DNA of 40,708 bases from an uncultured Bacteroidales bacterium (GTDB taxonomy: Bacteria; Bacteroidota; Bacteroidia; Bacteroidales; Bacteroidaceae), in contig CADCIO010000026.1 in assembly GCA_902801475.1 (NCBI GenBank), positions 1 to 40,708 of the forward strand, read 5' to 3'. The translations under genes and the position numbers were made by a program. How positions within the stretch are numbered: position 1 is the stretch's first letter; every line of letters starts with the position of its first letter. The notes below the pieces were generated by a model. It did no database searches, was not told where the DNA came from, and saw nothing but the letters and a program-made list of their open reading frames with translations. Of the stretch, positions 6,995 to 14,587 are shown in pieces.

Positions 6995-8338
6995 ATGGCG
7001 AATGTAATTAAAATTACGAAAGGCTTGAACATCAACCTCAAGGGTAAGGCTGCTGCTCAGGTTTCTGCCGCACCTGCATCTCAAGTCTATGGACTTGTGC
7101 CTGATGCATTCTGGGGCATGAAGCCGAAGGTGGTTGTCAAGGAAGGGGATGAAGTAAAGGCTGGTGATGCATTGTTTGTCAACAAACAGCATCCAGAAGT
7201 AAAGTTCGTCTCTCCTGTTGCGGGTAAAGTGAAGCTCGTGGAGAGAGGCGACCGTCGTAAAGTTTTGAGCGTTCAGGTAGAAGCCGCTGCGCAGCAAGCG
7301 TATGTGGACTTCGGAAAGAAGGACGTGAAGTCGCTGAGTGGTGAGCAGGTGAAAGAGGCTCTCCTCGAAAGCGGTCTTTTCGGTTTCTTCATTCAGCGTC
7401 CTTATGCCGTCGTTGCAGATCCAAACGATGCGCCTAAGGGCATTTTTGTGTCTGCCATCGCAGACATGCCGCTCGCTGCTGACATCGACGTAGTGATGAA
7501 GGGCAATGAAGCAGACTTCCAGACAGGTATCTCTGCACTTGCCAAGCTGGCAAAGGTGTATGTAGGCGTGAAGCCCGACAGCGCGCTGGCCAACATTCAA
7601 GATGCTGAAGTCAACGTGTTCAAGGGCAAGTGCCCTGCTGGTAACGTAGGCGTTCAGATCAACCACATCAACCCAGTCAACAAGGGCGAAGTGGTTTGGA
7701 CCATCGGAGCAGAGGAAGTCGTATTCATCGGCAGACTCTTCAACGAAGGTAAGGTGAACCTCACTCGCACCATTGCTGTGGCAGGTTCTGAAATCAAGGA
7801 ACCTCAGTACAAGCAGGTGCTCGTAGGTGCCAAGATTGGTGACATCGTGGCAGGCAACGTAAAGACTGACACGAAGGTGCGTCTCATCGACGGCAACCCA
7901 CTCACCGGCATGAAGACAGACGAGAATGCGTTCCTTCTTGCCCATTCCACCGAGGTTACCGCTATTCCTGAAGGTGACGAAGCCAACGAACTCTTCGGTT
8001 GGATTGCACCTCGTTTCAAGAACTTCTCCGTCAGCCGTTCTTATTTCTCTTGGCTCCTGCCTAAGAGTAGAGAATATGTGCTCGACGCACGTGTGAAGGG
8101 TGGTCATCGTCACATGATTTTCAGTGGCGAATATGACTCAGTATTCCCTATGGACATCTATCCAGAACAGCTGGTGAAGGCCATCATCGCTGGTGACATC
8201 GACCGCATGGAAGCTCTCGGCATCTATGAGGTGGCACCTGAGGACTTTGCTGTGGCTGAGTTTGTGGATAGCTCGAAAGTTGAACTCCAGCGCATTGTTC
8301 GGGAGGGTCTCGACATGCTGCGCAAAGAAAACGAATAA
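6995..8338 (+). CDS. nqrA: Na+-translocating NADH:quinone reductase subunit A
   Basis: NqrA is the large soluble subunit on the cytoplasmic side of Na+-NQR and contributes to ubiquinone/menaquinone binding. The 447-residue protein has no membrane segment. It starts with the family-typical VIKITKGLNINLKG and carries the biotinyl-like hammerhead stretch (KPKVVVKEGDEVKAGDALFVNKQHPEVKF would be its core, about residues 43-71). It is first of six genes in the canonical order nqrABCDEF. The stop codon lies five bases before nqrB, so translation is probably coupled. Confidence 0.97.
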   Translation: MANVIKITKGLNINLKGKAAAQVSAAPASQVYGLVPDAFWGMKPKVVVKEGDEVKAGDALFVNKQHPEVKFVSPVAGKVKLVERGDRRKVLSVQVEAAAQQAYVDFGKKDVKSLSGEQVKEALLESGLFGFFIQRPYAVVADPNDAPKGIFVSAIADMPLAADIDVVMKGNEADFQTGISALAKLAKVYVGVKPDSALANIQDAEVNVFKGKCPAGNVGVQINHINPVNKGEVVWTIGAEEVVFIGRLFNEGKVNLTRTIAVAGSEIKEPQYKQVLVGAKIGDIVAGNVKTDTKVRLIDGNPLTGMKTDENAFLLAHSTEVTAIPEGDEANELFGWIAPRFKNFSVSRSYFSWLLPKSREYVLDARVKGGHRHMIFSGEYDSVFPMDIYPEQLVKAIIAGDIDRMEALGIYEVAPEDFAVAEFVDSSKVELQRIVREGLDMLRKENE

Positions 8339-8343
8339 GCAAT

Positions 8344-9519
8344 ATGGGACTTAAGAAAATTCTTGACAACTTGAAGCCTACCTTCTCAGAAGGAGGTAAG
8401 CTCAGCGCTTTCGGCTCTCTCTTTGACGCTGCGGAGACTTTCTTCTTTGTGCCAAACGAGACAGCTAAGGTGCGTGGCGCTCAGATTCACGACGCCATCG
8501 ACTCTAAGCGCTCTATTTTCTTTGTGGTGATTGCCCTGATTCCTGCTATACTCTTCGGTATGTATAACATTGGTTATCAGCACGCTCTTGTGACAGGTGG
8601 TTGCACACCTGACGCTTGTCCTTGTGCTGACCTCTGGGGCAACTTCCTTTATGGTTTGGCTGTGATGCTTCCCAAGATTGTGGTGAGCTACGCTGTAGGT
8701 CTCGGCATCGAAATCGCTGTGGCTCAGTGGAAGAAGGAAGAAGTGCACGAGGGTTTCTTCGTGACGGGTATCCTCATTCCGCTCATCGTTCCTGTGAACT
8801 GTCCACTTTGGATTCTTGCCCTTGCAACGGCATTTGCAGTCATCTTCGCTAAGGAGGTGTTTGGTGGTACGGGTATGAACATCTTCAACCCTGCCCTCGT
8901 CACTCGTGCCTTCCTCTTCTTCGCTTATCCATCAATGATGTCTGGCGATAAGGTTTGGGTGAACGGCAACTACATCGATTGTATCAACGGTGCTCCTGCT
9001 GTGGATGCTGTTTCATGTGCTACCCCACTCGGTCAGCTGGCTGCTGGTGAGGAAGTCATTGCCACTCCTATGCAGACCATCATCGGTACCATTCCTGGTT
9101 CTATCGGTGAGACTTCAGTCATCGCCATCCTGATTGGTGCAGTCATCCTCATCTGGGCGAACATCGCCAGCTGGAAGATCATGCTCTCCACATTTGTGGG
9201 TGGTGCCTTGATGGCTTACTTCCTCCGCTACGACGGTGCTCAGAACTTCGAGTGGTGGGAGCAGCTCACCGTCGGTGGTTTCTGCTTTGGTGCTGTGTTC
9301 ATGGCAACCGACCCTGTTACCAGCCCTCGCACAGAAGGTGGTAAGTGGATCTTCGGTTTCCTCATCGGTGCTATGGCTATCATCATCCGTGTGCTCAACC
9401 CTGGTTATCCAGAAGGTATGATGCTGGCTATCCTGCTGATGAACGTGTTTGCACCGCTGTTTGACTACTTCTTCGTACAGGCTAACATTAACAAGCGCGC
9501 TAAGCGTGCCAAAAAGTAA
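8344..9519 (+). CDS. nqrB: Na+-NQR subunit B
   Basis: NqrB is the membrane subunit that carries a covalent FMN and riboflavin and forms the main sodium path. The 391-residue protein has multiple hydrophobic segments after a soluble N-terminus of about 55 residues. The flavin-attachment region reads D221-A-V-S-C-A-T227. ApbE-type flavin transferases recognise D-x-x-[ST]-[GS]-A-T, and here the fifth position is Cys. The Thr that would carry FMN is kept. A Cys-rich extra loop (CTPDACPC, 87-94) lies between the first two membrane segments. Whether this is normal for Bacteroidetes NqrB cannot be told from one sequence. Confidence 0.97.
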   Translation: MGLKKILDNLKPTFSEGGKLSAFGSLFDAAETFFFVPNETAKVRGAQIHDAIDSKRSIFFVVIALIPAILFGMYNIGYQHALVTGGCTPDACPCADLWGNFLYGLAVMLPKIVVSYAVGLGIEIAVAQWKKEEVHEGFFVTGILIPLIVPVNCPLWILALATAFAVIFAKEVFGGTGMNIFNPALVTRAFLFFAYPSMMSGDKVWVNGNYIDCINGAPAVDAVSCATPLGQLAAGEEVIATPMQTIIGTIPGSIGETSVIAILIGAVILIWANIASWKIMLSTFVGGALMAYFLRYDGAQNFEWWEQLTVGGFCFGAVFMATDPVTSPRTEGGKWIFGFLIGAMAIIIRVLNPGYPEGMMLAILLMNVFAPLFDYFFVQANINKRAKRAKK

Positions 9520-9534
9520 AGGAGGACACAAGAT

Positions 9535-10164
9535 ATGGCAAAAATGAATACAAATGGCAATGCATATACTATTATTTATGCATCCGTGATGGTCATCATC
9601 GTGGCATTCCTCCTCGCTTTCGTTGCTTCGGCATTGAAGCCCACACAGGATGCCAATGTGGCTCTTGACACGAAGAAGCAGATTCTTTCTGCATTGAACA
9701 TTCGCGACCTCTCTAATCCAGAGGCAGAAGCTAAATACGCTGAAGTCATCACCAGCGGCGAACTTGACAGCCCTACCCTCACAGCCAATGTGGATGGTGA
9801 GGAGAAGCTCATCGTTGCCGTGAAGGGTGCAGGTCTTTGGGGTCCACTTTGGGGTTGGATTTCCATCAACAAAGATGGCGAGACCGTGTATGGCACATTC
9901 TTCAACCACGAATCTGAAACAGCAGGTCTGGGTGCCCGCATCAAGGAGCAGTGGTTCCAGGATGGCTTCAAAGGCAAGAAAATTTATCAGGACGGCCAGG
10001 TTGCCCTTGGTGTTTACAAGCAGGGCAAGGCTCCAGCTACACTTTCTACAGACTATTATGTAGATGCTGTGACGGGTGCGACCCTCACGTCCAATGGTGT
10101 TAACGACATGATTCAGAAGTGCCTGACAGAGAATCAGAGCGCGATTGAAGCATTCAAAAATTAA
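9535..10164 (+). CDS. nqrC: Na+-NQR subunit C
   Basis: NqrC carries the second covalent FMN, on a periplasmic domain held by one N-terminal membrane helix (residues 12-33). The attachment motif is complete: D178-A-V-T-G-A-T183, followed by LTS. The protein is short (209 residues; about 255 is usual in Gammaproteobacteria). The start codon is preceded by GGAGG at 9521-9525, in AAAGGAGGACA, an unusually strong Shine-Dalgarno for this phylum. Confidence 0.96.
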   Translation: MAKMNTNGNAYTIIYASVMVIIVAFLLAFVASALKPTQDANVALDTKKQILSALNIRDLSNPEAEAKYAEVITSGELDSPTLTANVDGEEKLIVAVKGAGLWGPLWGWISINKDGETVYGTFFNHESETAGLGARIKEQWFQDGFKGKKIYQDGQVALGVYKQGKAPATLSTDYYVDAVTGATLTSNGVNDMIQKCLTENQSAIEAFKN

Positions 10165-10179
10165 AGGAGGACAAAGAAT

Positions 10180-10815
10180 ATGAGTTTATTTTCAAAAGAG
10201 AATGGCGCAGTTTTCATGGGTCCGCTCAACTTGAACAACCCTATCGCAGTTCAGGTCCTCGGCATTTGCTCGGCACTCGCTGTCACTTCACAGCTGAAGC
10301 CGGCCATCGTGATGGGACTCTCTGTGACCGTCATCACAGCATTCGCCAACGTGATTATTTCCTTGATTCGTAAGACTATTCCTAACCGCATCCGCATCAT
10401 CGTGCAGCTGGTGGTGGTTGCCGCTCTCGTAACGATTGTGAGCAACATCCTCAAGGCATACGTTTATGATGTGAGTGTGCAGCTCTCTGTGTATGTCGGA
10501 CTGATCATCACCAACTGTATCCTGATGGGACGTCTCGAGGCCTTCGCCATGCAGAACGGTCCTTGGGAGAGTTTCCTCGATGGAATCGGCAATGGTCTTG
10601 GTTACGCCATCGTGCTGGTTGTCGTTGGTTTCGTTCGTGAAATCTTCGGTTTCGGCACTTTGTTCGGTTTCCAGATCATCCCTGACAGCGCATACGTTGA
10701 GAATGGTGGTCTCTACATCAACAACGGTATGATGACGATGCCAGCTATGGCGCTCATCATCGTTGCTTGTGTCATCTGGGCACATCGTGCCTACAATAAG
10801 GATTTAGAAGCATAA
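10180..10815 (+). CDS. nqrD: Na+-NQR subunit D
   Basis: NqrD is a six-helix integral membrane subunit related to NqrE. The two pack as an inverted pair and hold a [2Fe-2S] cluster inside the membrane. The 211-residue protein keeps the two cluster Cys at C30 (LGICSAL) and C113 (ITNCILMG). AGGAGG at 10165-10170 gives a strong Shine-Dalgarno that directly follows the nqrC stop codon. Confidence 0.96.
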   Translation: MSLFSKENGAVFMGPLNLNNPIAVQVLGICSALAVTSQLKPAIVMGLSVTVITAFANVIISLIRKTIPNRIRIIVQLVVVAALVTIVSNILKAYVYDVSVQLSVYVGLIITNCILMGRLEAFAMQNGPWESFLDGIGNGLGYAIVLVVVGFVREIFGFGTLFGFQIIPDSAYVENGGLYINNGMMTMPAMALIIVACVIWAHRAYNKDLEA

Positions 10816-10847
10816 GTTTACATACCTAATAATTAAAAGAAAAGATT

Positions 10848-11477
10848 ATGGAACATTTCATTAGTTTGTTCGTTCGCTCCATTTTCGTGGACAACATGAT
10901 TTTCGCTTTCTTCTTGGGTATGTGCTCTTATCTTGCAGTATCCAAGACCGTAAAGACTTCGTTCGGACTGGGTGTGGCTGTCACCTTCGTGCTCCTCATC
11001 ACAGTTCCTGTTGACTATTTGCTCCAGACGAAGGTACTCGCCAATGGTGCTCTTGCAGAAGGTGTTGACCTCACGTTCCTCGCATTCATCCTCTTCATCG
11101 CCGTCATCGCAGGTATGGTGCAGTTAGTGGAGATGATTGTGGAACGCTTCTCTCCTTCTCTCTATGCCGCATTGGGTATCTTCCTTCCGCTGATTGCTGT
11201 GAACTGCGCCATCATGGGTGCATCACTCTTCATGCAGCAGCGCATCCTGATGGATCCTGAAACAAGCACTCAGGCCATCTCTGGTGTGGGCGACTGCGTG
11301 GCATACGCACTCGGCTCAGGTATCGGTTGGACACTCGCTATCGTGGGTCTTGCCGCTATCCGTGAGAAGATGGCTTACTCAGATGTGCCAAAGCCTCTTC
11401 AGGGTCTCGGCATCACGTTCATCACCGTAGGTCTGATGGCAATGGCATTTATGTGTTTCTCTGGTCTCAAACTCTAA
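10848..11477 (+). CDS. nqrE: Na+-NQR subunit E
   Basis: This six-helix membrane partner of NqrD has 209 residues. Cluster ligands C26 (GMCSYLA) and C120 (AVNCAIMG) are at the positions known from Vibrio cholerae NqrE. The gene follows nqrD by 32 bases without a Shine-Dalgarno, unlike nqrC and nqrD. Confidence 0.96.
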   Translation: MEHFISLFVRSIFVDNMIFAFFLGMCSYLAVSKTVKTSFGLGVAVTFVLLITVPVDYLLQTKVLANGALAEGVDLTFLAFILFIAVIAGMVQLVEMIVERFSPSLYAALGIFLPLIAVNCAIMGASLFMQQRILMDPETSTQAISGVGDCVAYALGSGIGWTLAIVGLAAIREKMAYSDVPKPLQGLGITFITVGLMAMAFMCFSGLKL

Positions 11478-11498
11478 AGAAGAAAGGACATAGCAATT

Positions 11499-12785
11499 AT
11501 GAATATTACATTTATATTATACAGCATCGCTGTTTTCTTGATCATCGTACTCGTACTGGTGATCATCCTCCTCGTTGCTAAGAAGTACCTTTCTCCAAGC
11601 GGTAATGTGACCATTACCATCAACGGAAAGGACAAGCTTGAAGTGGAACAAGGTTCAAGCCTGCTCTCCACACTCGCTGCTCACGACGTTTATCTTCCTT
11701 CTGCCTGTGGCGGTAAGGGTTCTTGCGGACAATGCAAGTGCCAGGTAGTTGCTGGTGGTGGTGAGATTCTCGACTCAGAAAAGGGACACTTCACCCGCAA
11801 GCAGATTAAGGCAGGTTATCGTCTTGGCTGTCAATGCAAGGTAAAGGGCAACCTCGACATCAAGGTGGACGACTCTGTGATGGGCGTGAAGGAATGGGAG
11901 TGCACCGTGATTGGCAACAAGAACGTGGCTACCTTCATCAAGGAATACAAAGTGGCTCTGCCTCCAGGCGAACACATGGACTTCGAGCCAGGTTCTTACG
12001 CACAGATCAAAGTGCCAGCATTCTTCATCGACTACGACAAGGATTTCGACAAGAGCCTCATTGGCGACACTTATCTCCCTGCATGGGAAAAGTTCGGTTT
12101 GTTCCCACTCAAGTGCGTCAACGAAACTCCAACCATCCGTGCATACTCTATGGCGAACTATCCAGACGAGGGCGACATCATCACGCTGAACGTCCGCATC
12201 GCCACACCTCCATTCAAGCCAAAGGATCAAGGTCCAGGCTTCATGGATGTGAACCCAGGTATCGCATCGTCTTACATCTTCTCGCTCAAGCCAGGCGACA
12301 AGGTGATCATGTCTGGTCCTTACGGAGAGTTCCGTCCACAGTACGGTACTGGTCGTGAGATGATTTGGGTCGGCGGTGGTGCCGGTATGGCTCCGCTTCG
12401 TGCTCAGATCATGCACATGCTCAAGGGCAATGGCATCGCTCCAGAAGACCGTCAGCGCGAGATGCACTATTTCTATGGTGCACGTGCCCTCGAGGAGATT
12501 CCATTCCTCGACGACTTCCTCGCACTCGACAAGGAATTCGACAACTTCCACTTCCACCTTGCGCTCGACCGTCCAGATCCAAAGGCAGACGAGGCTGGCA
12601 TCAAGTACACTCCAGGATTCGTTGCACCTGTGATGGGCGACACCTACCTCAAGCAGCATGAGAATCCAGAAGATTGCGAGTACTACCTCTGCGGTCCTCC
12701 AATGATGGCAAAGACTGTGCTCGACCTTCTCCACTCTCTGGGTGTAGAAGACGACATGATCCGTTTCGACAATTTCGGTGGATAA
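11499..12785 (+). CDS. nqrF: Na+-NQR subunit F (NADH dehydrogenase subunit)
   Basis: NqrF oxidises NADH and passes electrons through FAD and a [2Fe-2S] cluster. One N-terminal membrane helix (residues 6-27) anchors it. The ferredoxin-like domain has C70, C76, C79 and C111, at the same positions as in Vibrio cholerae. The FAD domain contains RAYSMANYPDEG and the NADH domain contains GGGAGMAPLRAQ and a C-terminal CGPPMM. The length of 428 residues is slightly above the usual 407. It is the last gene of the operon, and a terminator follows 40 bases later. Confidence 0.97.
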   Translation: MNITFILYSIAVFLIIVLVLVIILLVAKKYLSPSGNVTITINGKDKLEVEQGSSLLSTLAAHDVYLPSACGGKGSCGQCKCQVVAGGGEILDSEKGHFTRKQIKAGYRLGCQCKVKGNLDIKVDDSVMGVKEWECTVIGNKNVATFIKEYKVALPPGEHMDFEPGSYAQIKVPAFFIDYDKDFDKSLIGDTYLPAWEKFGLFPLKCVNETPTIRAYSMANYPDEGDIITLNVRIATPPFKPKDQGPGFMDVNPGIASSYIFSLKPGDKVIMSGPYGEFRPQYGTGREMIWVGGGAGMAPLRAQIMHMLKGNGIAPEDRQREMHYFYGARALEEIPFLDDFLALDKEFDNFHFHLALDRPDPKADEAGIKYTPGFVAPVMGDTYLKQHENPEDCEYYLCGPPMMAKTVLDLLHSLGVEDDMIRFDNFGG

Positions 12786-12825
12786 TTGGACATCGGTGGA
12801 ATAAAAAACACATAATATATATTAA

Positions 12826-12861
12826 AAAGGAACTGTACCTATCCTGGTGCAGTTCTTTTTT
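12826..12861 (+). terminator. Terminator of the nqr operon
   Basis: A 10-bp stem (12830-12839 with 12846-12855, one G-T pair) with a 6-base loop is followed by six T. The -7 promoter element of the next gene follows directly at 12864. Confidence 0.85.
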
Positions 12862-12863
12862 CG

Positions 12864-12871
12864 TATCTTTG
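12864..12871 (+). promoter_or_regulatory. -7 element for the GH30 gene
   Basis: TATCTTTG fits TAnnTTTG and is 70 bases before the start codon at 12942. A -33 TTTG is not evident, because the position overlaps the nqr terminator hairpin. Confidence 0.6.
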
Positions 12872-12941
12872 CAACTCAAATGCATTCATCGTAAGACAAT
12901 CTAATGAATACGTTTTCTAAAAATTCATATTTCTCACAAAA

Positions 12942-14468
12942 ATGAAAAGATTCTTAATTCCTATTGTTGCGTTGACGGCTACTATGTCTCTCAATGCAAT
13001 GACACACATCGTTATGGTGAAGGACGTGCGCTGTCAAACGATTACAGGTTTCGGCGCTGCCTGCTGTGATGGTGCCATGTGTCCATTCGGCAACGACACG
13101 ATTCCTGTCAAGCTGCTGTATGGTCCCAATTCGAAGATTGGTTTGAACATCATGCGTATGGAGATTTCGCCCAACTTCAAGGGTGACATCAATGATGGAT
13201 GGGATACCCCTTACGACTGGAAGGGTTCCCTACCCTCTGCTAAAATTGTCAAGCAGCGTGGCGGCATTGTGTTCGGCACCCCTTGGTCGCCTCCAGGCGA
13301 ATACAAGACCAATGGTAAGGCTCAAGGTGGAAAAGTCAATGATAAGAACGACAACGATCCACAAAACCAGCGTGGTGCCTTGCGTACAGACTGCTACGCT
13401 AAGTTCTTCCCTTGGCTCAATACGTTCTTGAAGTACATGAAGGATAACGGCGTCAATGTCGATGCTGTGTCCATTCAGAACGAGCCCGACTGGTGGGTCA
13501 ATTATTCGGGCTGTCTCTACACCCCAGAACAGCAGCTAAAACTCGTGAAAGAGCATGCCGACAAGCTTGACAGGGAAACCTACAAGGGTGTGCGTCTCAT
13601 TAGTGCCGAGCCCCTGGGTTTCGACCCCAAGTATTCCAATATGCTGATGAACGATCCTGTGGCGCGTGAGCAGATTGACATCGTCGCGGGTCACCTCTAC
13701 GGACACCCACCATTGGGGAACATGAAGAGTGCTGCCGTCCTTGCTGCCAAGTATGGCAAGGAGGTTTGGATGACGGAGCACTCCGTGAGTGACCAAATCA
13801 AGAATCGACTTCCCAACTGGTCTGAGCAATTGGAATTTGCTCGCGAGCTGAACGAGTGCATGTTGGCTGGCTGCACAGGTTACATCTATTGGTACATGCG
13901 TGCTCATTGGGCATTCTTGGGTACAGGCGAGTCTGAGTATGGTGCTGACAACAAGAAGAACAAGGCGTTGCCTCGTGCTTTCGTCATGTCGCACTTCTCC
14001 AAGCATGTCACAGGTTCCACTCGTCTGGAAACCAAGGCTACATTCACCACCAGCACAAACTCTGAGTTGGAGACCTCTGCCTACATCAAGGGTGACTCGC
14101 TCATCGTTATGGCCATTAATTCCAGCAAAACTAACCATGAGCTGAGAATCAAAATGCCTTACAACGTGAAAAGCGGCACGCACCTGATTTCTACTGGCAA
14201 TGAGACCGCGAAACTTTGTCAGTCACAGCCCTTCACCATCGAAGAGCCACTGAATGACTACACAGCCAGCATGCCTGCCAACAGTTTGAACACATACATC
14301 TTCATCATCGACCAAGAGAGTTCAGCCATCAACGAACTGCAACAGACAGCAGATCCTCTTGCCAAGACCTATTTTGACTTGCAGGGACGCTTGTTAACCA
14401 ACCCTCACGGTCTTTGCATCGAGAAACGTGCTGACGGTTTCACTCGCAAGGTATACATCGAGGATTGA
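12942..14468 (+). CDS. Exported glycoside hydrolase family 30 enzyme, probable xylanase
   Basis: The 508-residue protein has a signal peptide (residues 1-20). The (beta/alpha)8 barrel carries the GH30 acid/base E181 in SIQNEPDWW and the nucleophile E279 in WMTEHSV. The spacing and the NEPDWW context resemble subfamily 8 (glucuronoarabinoxylan endo-xylanases) more than glucosylceramidases. A beta-sandwich side domain follows, to about residue 455. The last 35 residues (YFDLQGRLLTNP...) are the C-terminal tail common on secreted Prevotella and Bacteroides enzymes. The predicted role is cleaving xylan or glucuronoxylan outside the cytoplasm. The GH8 enzyme at 16929 would act on the resulting oligosaccharides. 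No SusC/SusD pair is present. Substrate is inferred. Confidence 0.85.
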   Translation: MKRFLIPIVALTATMSLNAMTHIVMVKDVRCQTITGFGAACCDGAMCPFGNDTIPVKLLYGPNSKIGLNIMRMEISPNFKGDINDGWDTPYDWKGSLPSAKIVKQRGGIVFGTPWSPPGEYKTNGKAQGGKVNDKNDNDPQNQRGALRTDCYAKFFPWLNTFLKYMKDNGVNVDAVSIQNEPDWWVNYSGCLYTPEQQLKLVKEHADKLDRETYKGVRLISAEPLGFDPKYSNMLMNDPVAREQIDIVAGHLYGHPPLGNMKSAAVLAAKYGKEVWMTEHSVSDQIKNRLPNWSEQLEFARELNECMLAGCTGYIYWYMRAHWAFLGTGESEYGADNKKNKALPRAFVMSHFSKHVTGSTRLETKATFTTSTNSELETSAYIKGDSLIVMAINSSKTNHELRIKMPYNVKSGTHLISTGNETAKLCQSQPFTIEEPLNDYTASMPANSLNTYIFIIDQESSAINELQQTADPLAKTYFDLQGRLLTNPHGLCIEKRADGFTRKVYIED

Positions 14469-14514
14469 TATAGAATATAAAGAATTGATACCGTCAAGGT
14501 ATAGCAATAAAGAA

Positions 14515-14549
14515 CCCCCTCACCCATTGCGGATGAGGGGGATTTTTAT
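14515..14549. terminator. Bidirectional terminator between GH30 gene and FAS1 gene
   Basis: Perfect 8-bp GC-rich arms (14515-14522 and 14534-14541) with an 11-base loop are followed by ATTTTTAT. It lies between convergent genes and could serve both, though the T-run favours the plus strand. Confidence 0.85.
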
Positions 14550-14587
14550 GTGCGTTGATTCAACAAAACTGTTGTTTGATGATTGAT

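Noticed and set aside
6953..8113. 386-residue minus-strand frame opposite nqrA
   Set aside because: Antisense shadow. NqrA on the plus strand is certain from operon context and sequence.
11775..12734. 319-residue minus-strand frame opposite nqrF
   Set aside because: Antisense shadow. Val/Glu/His-rich composition without motifs.
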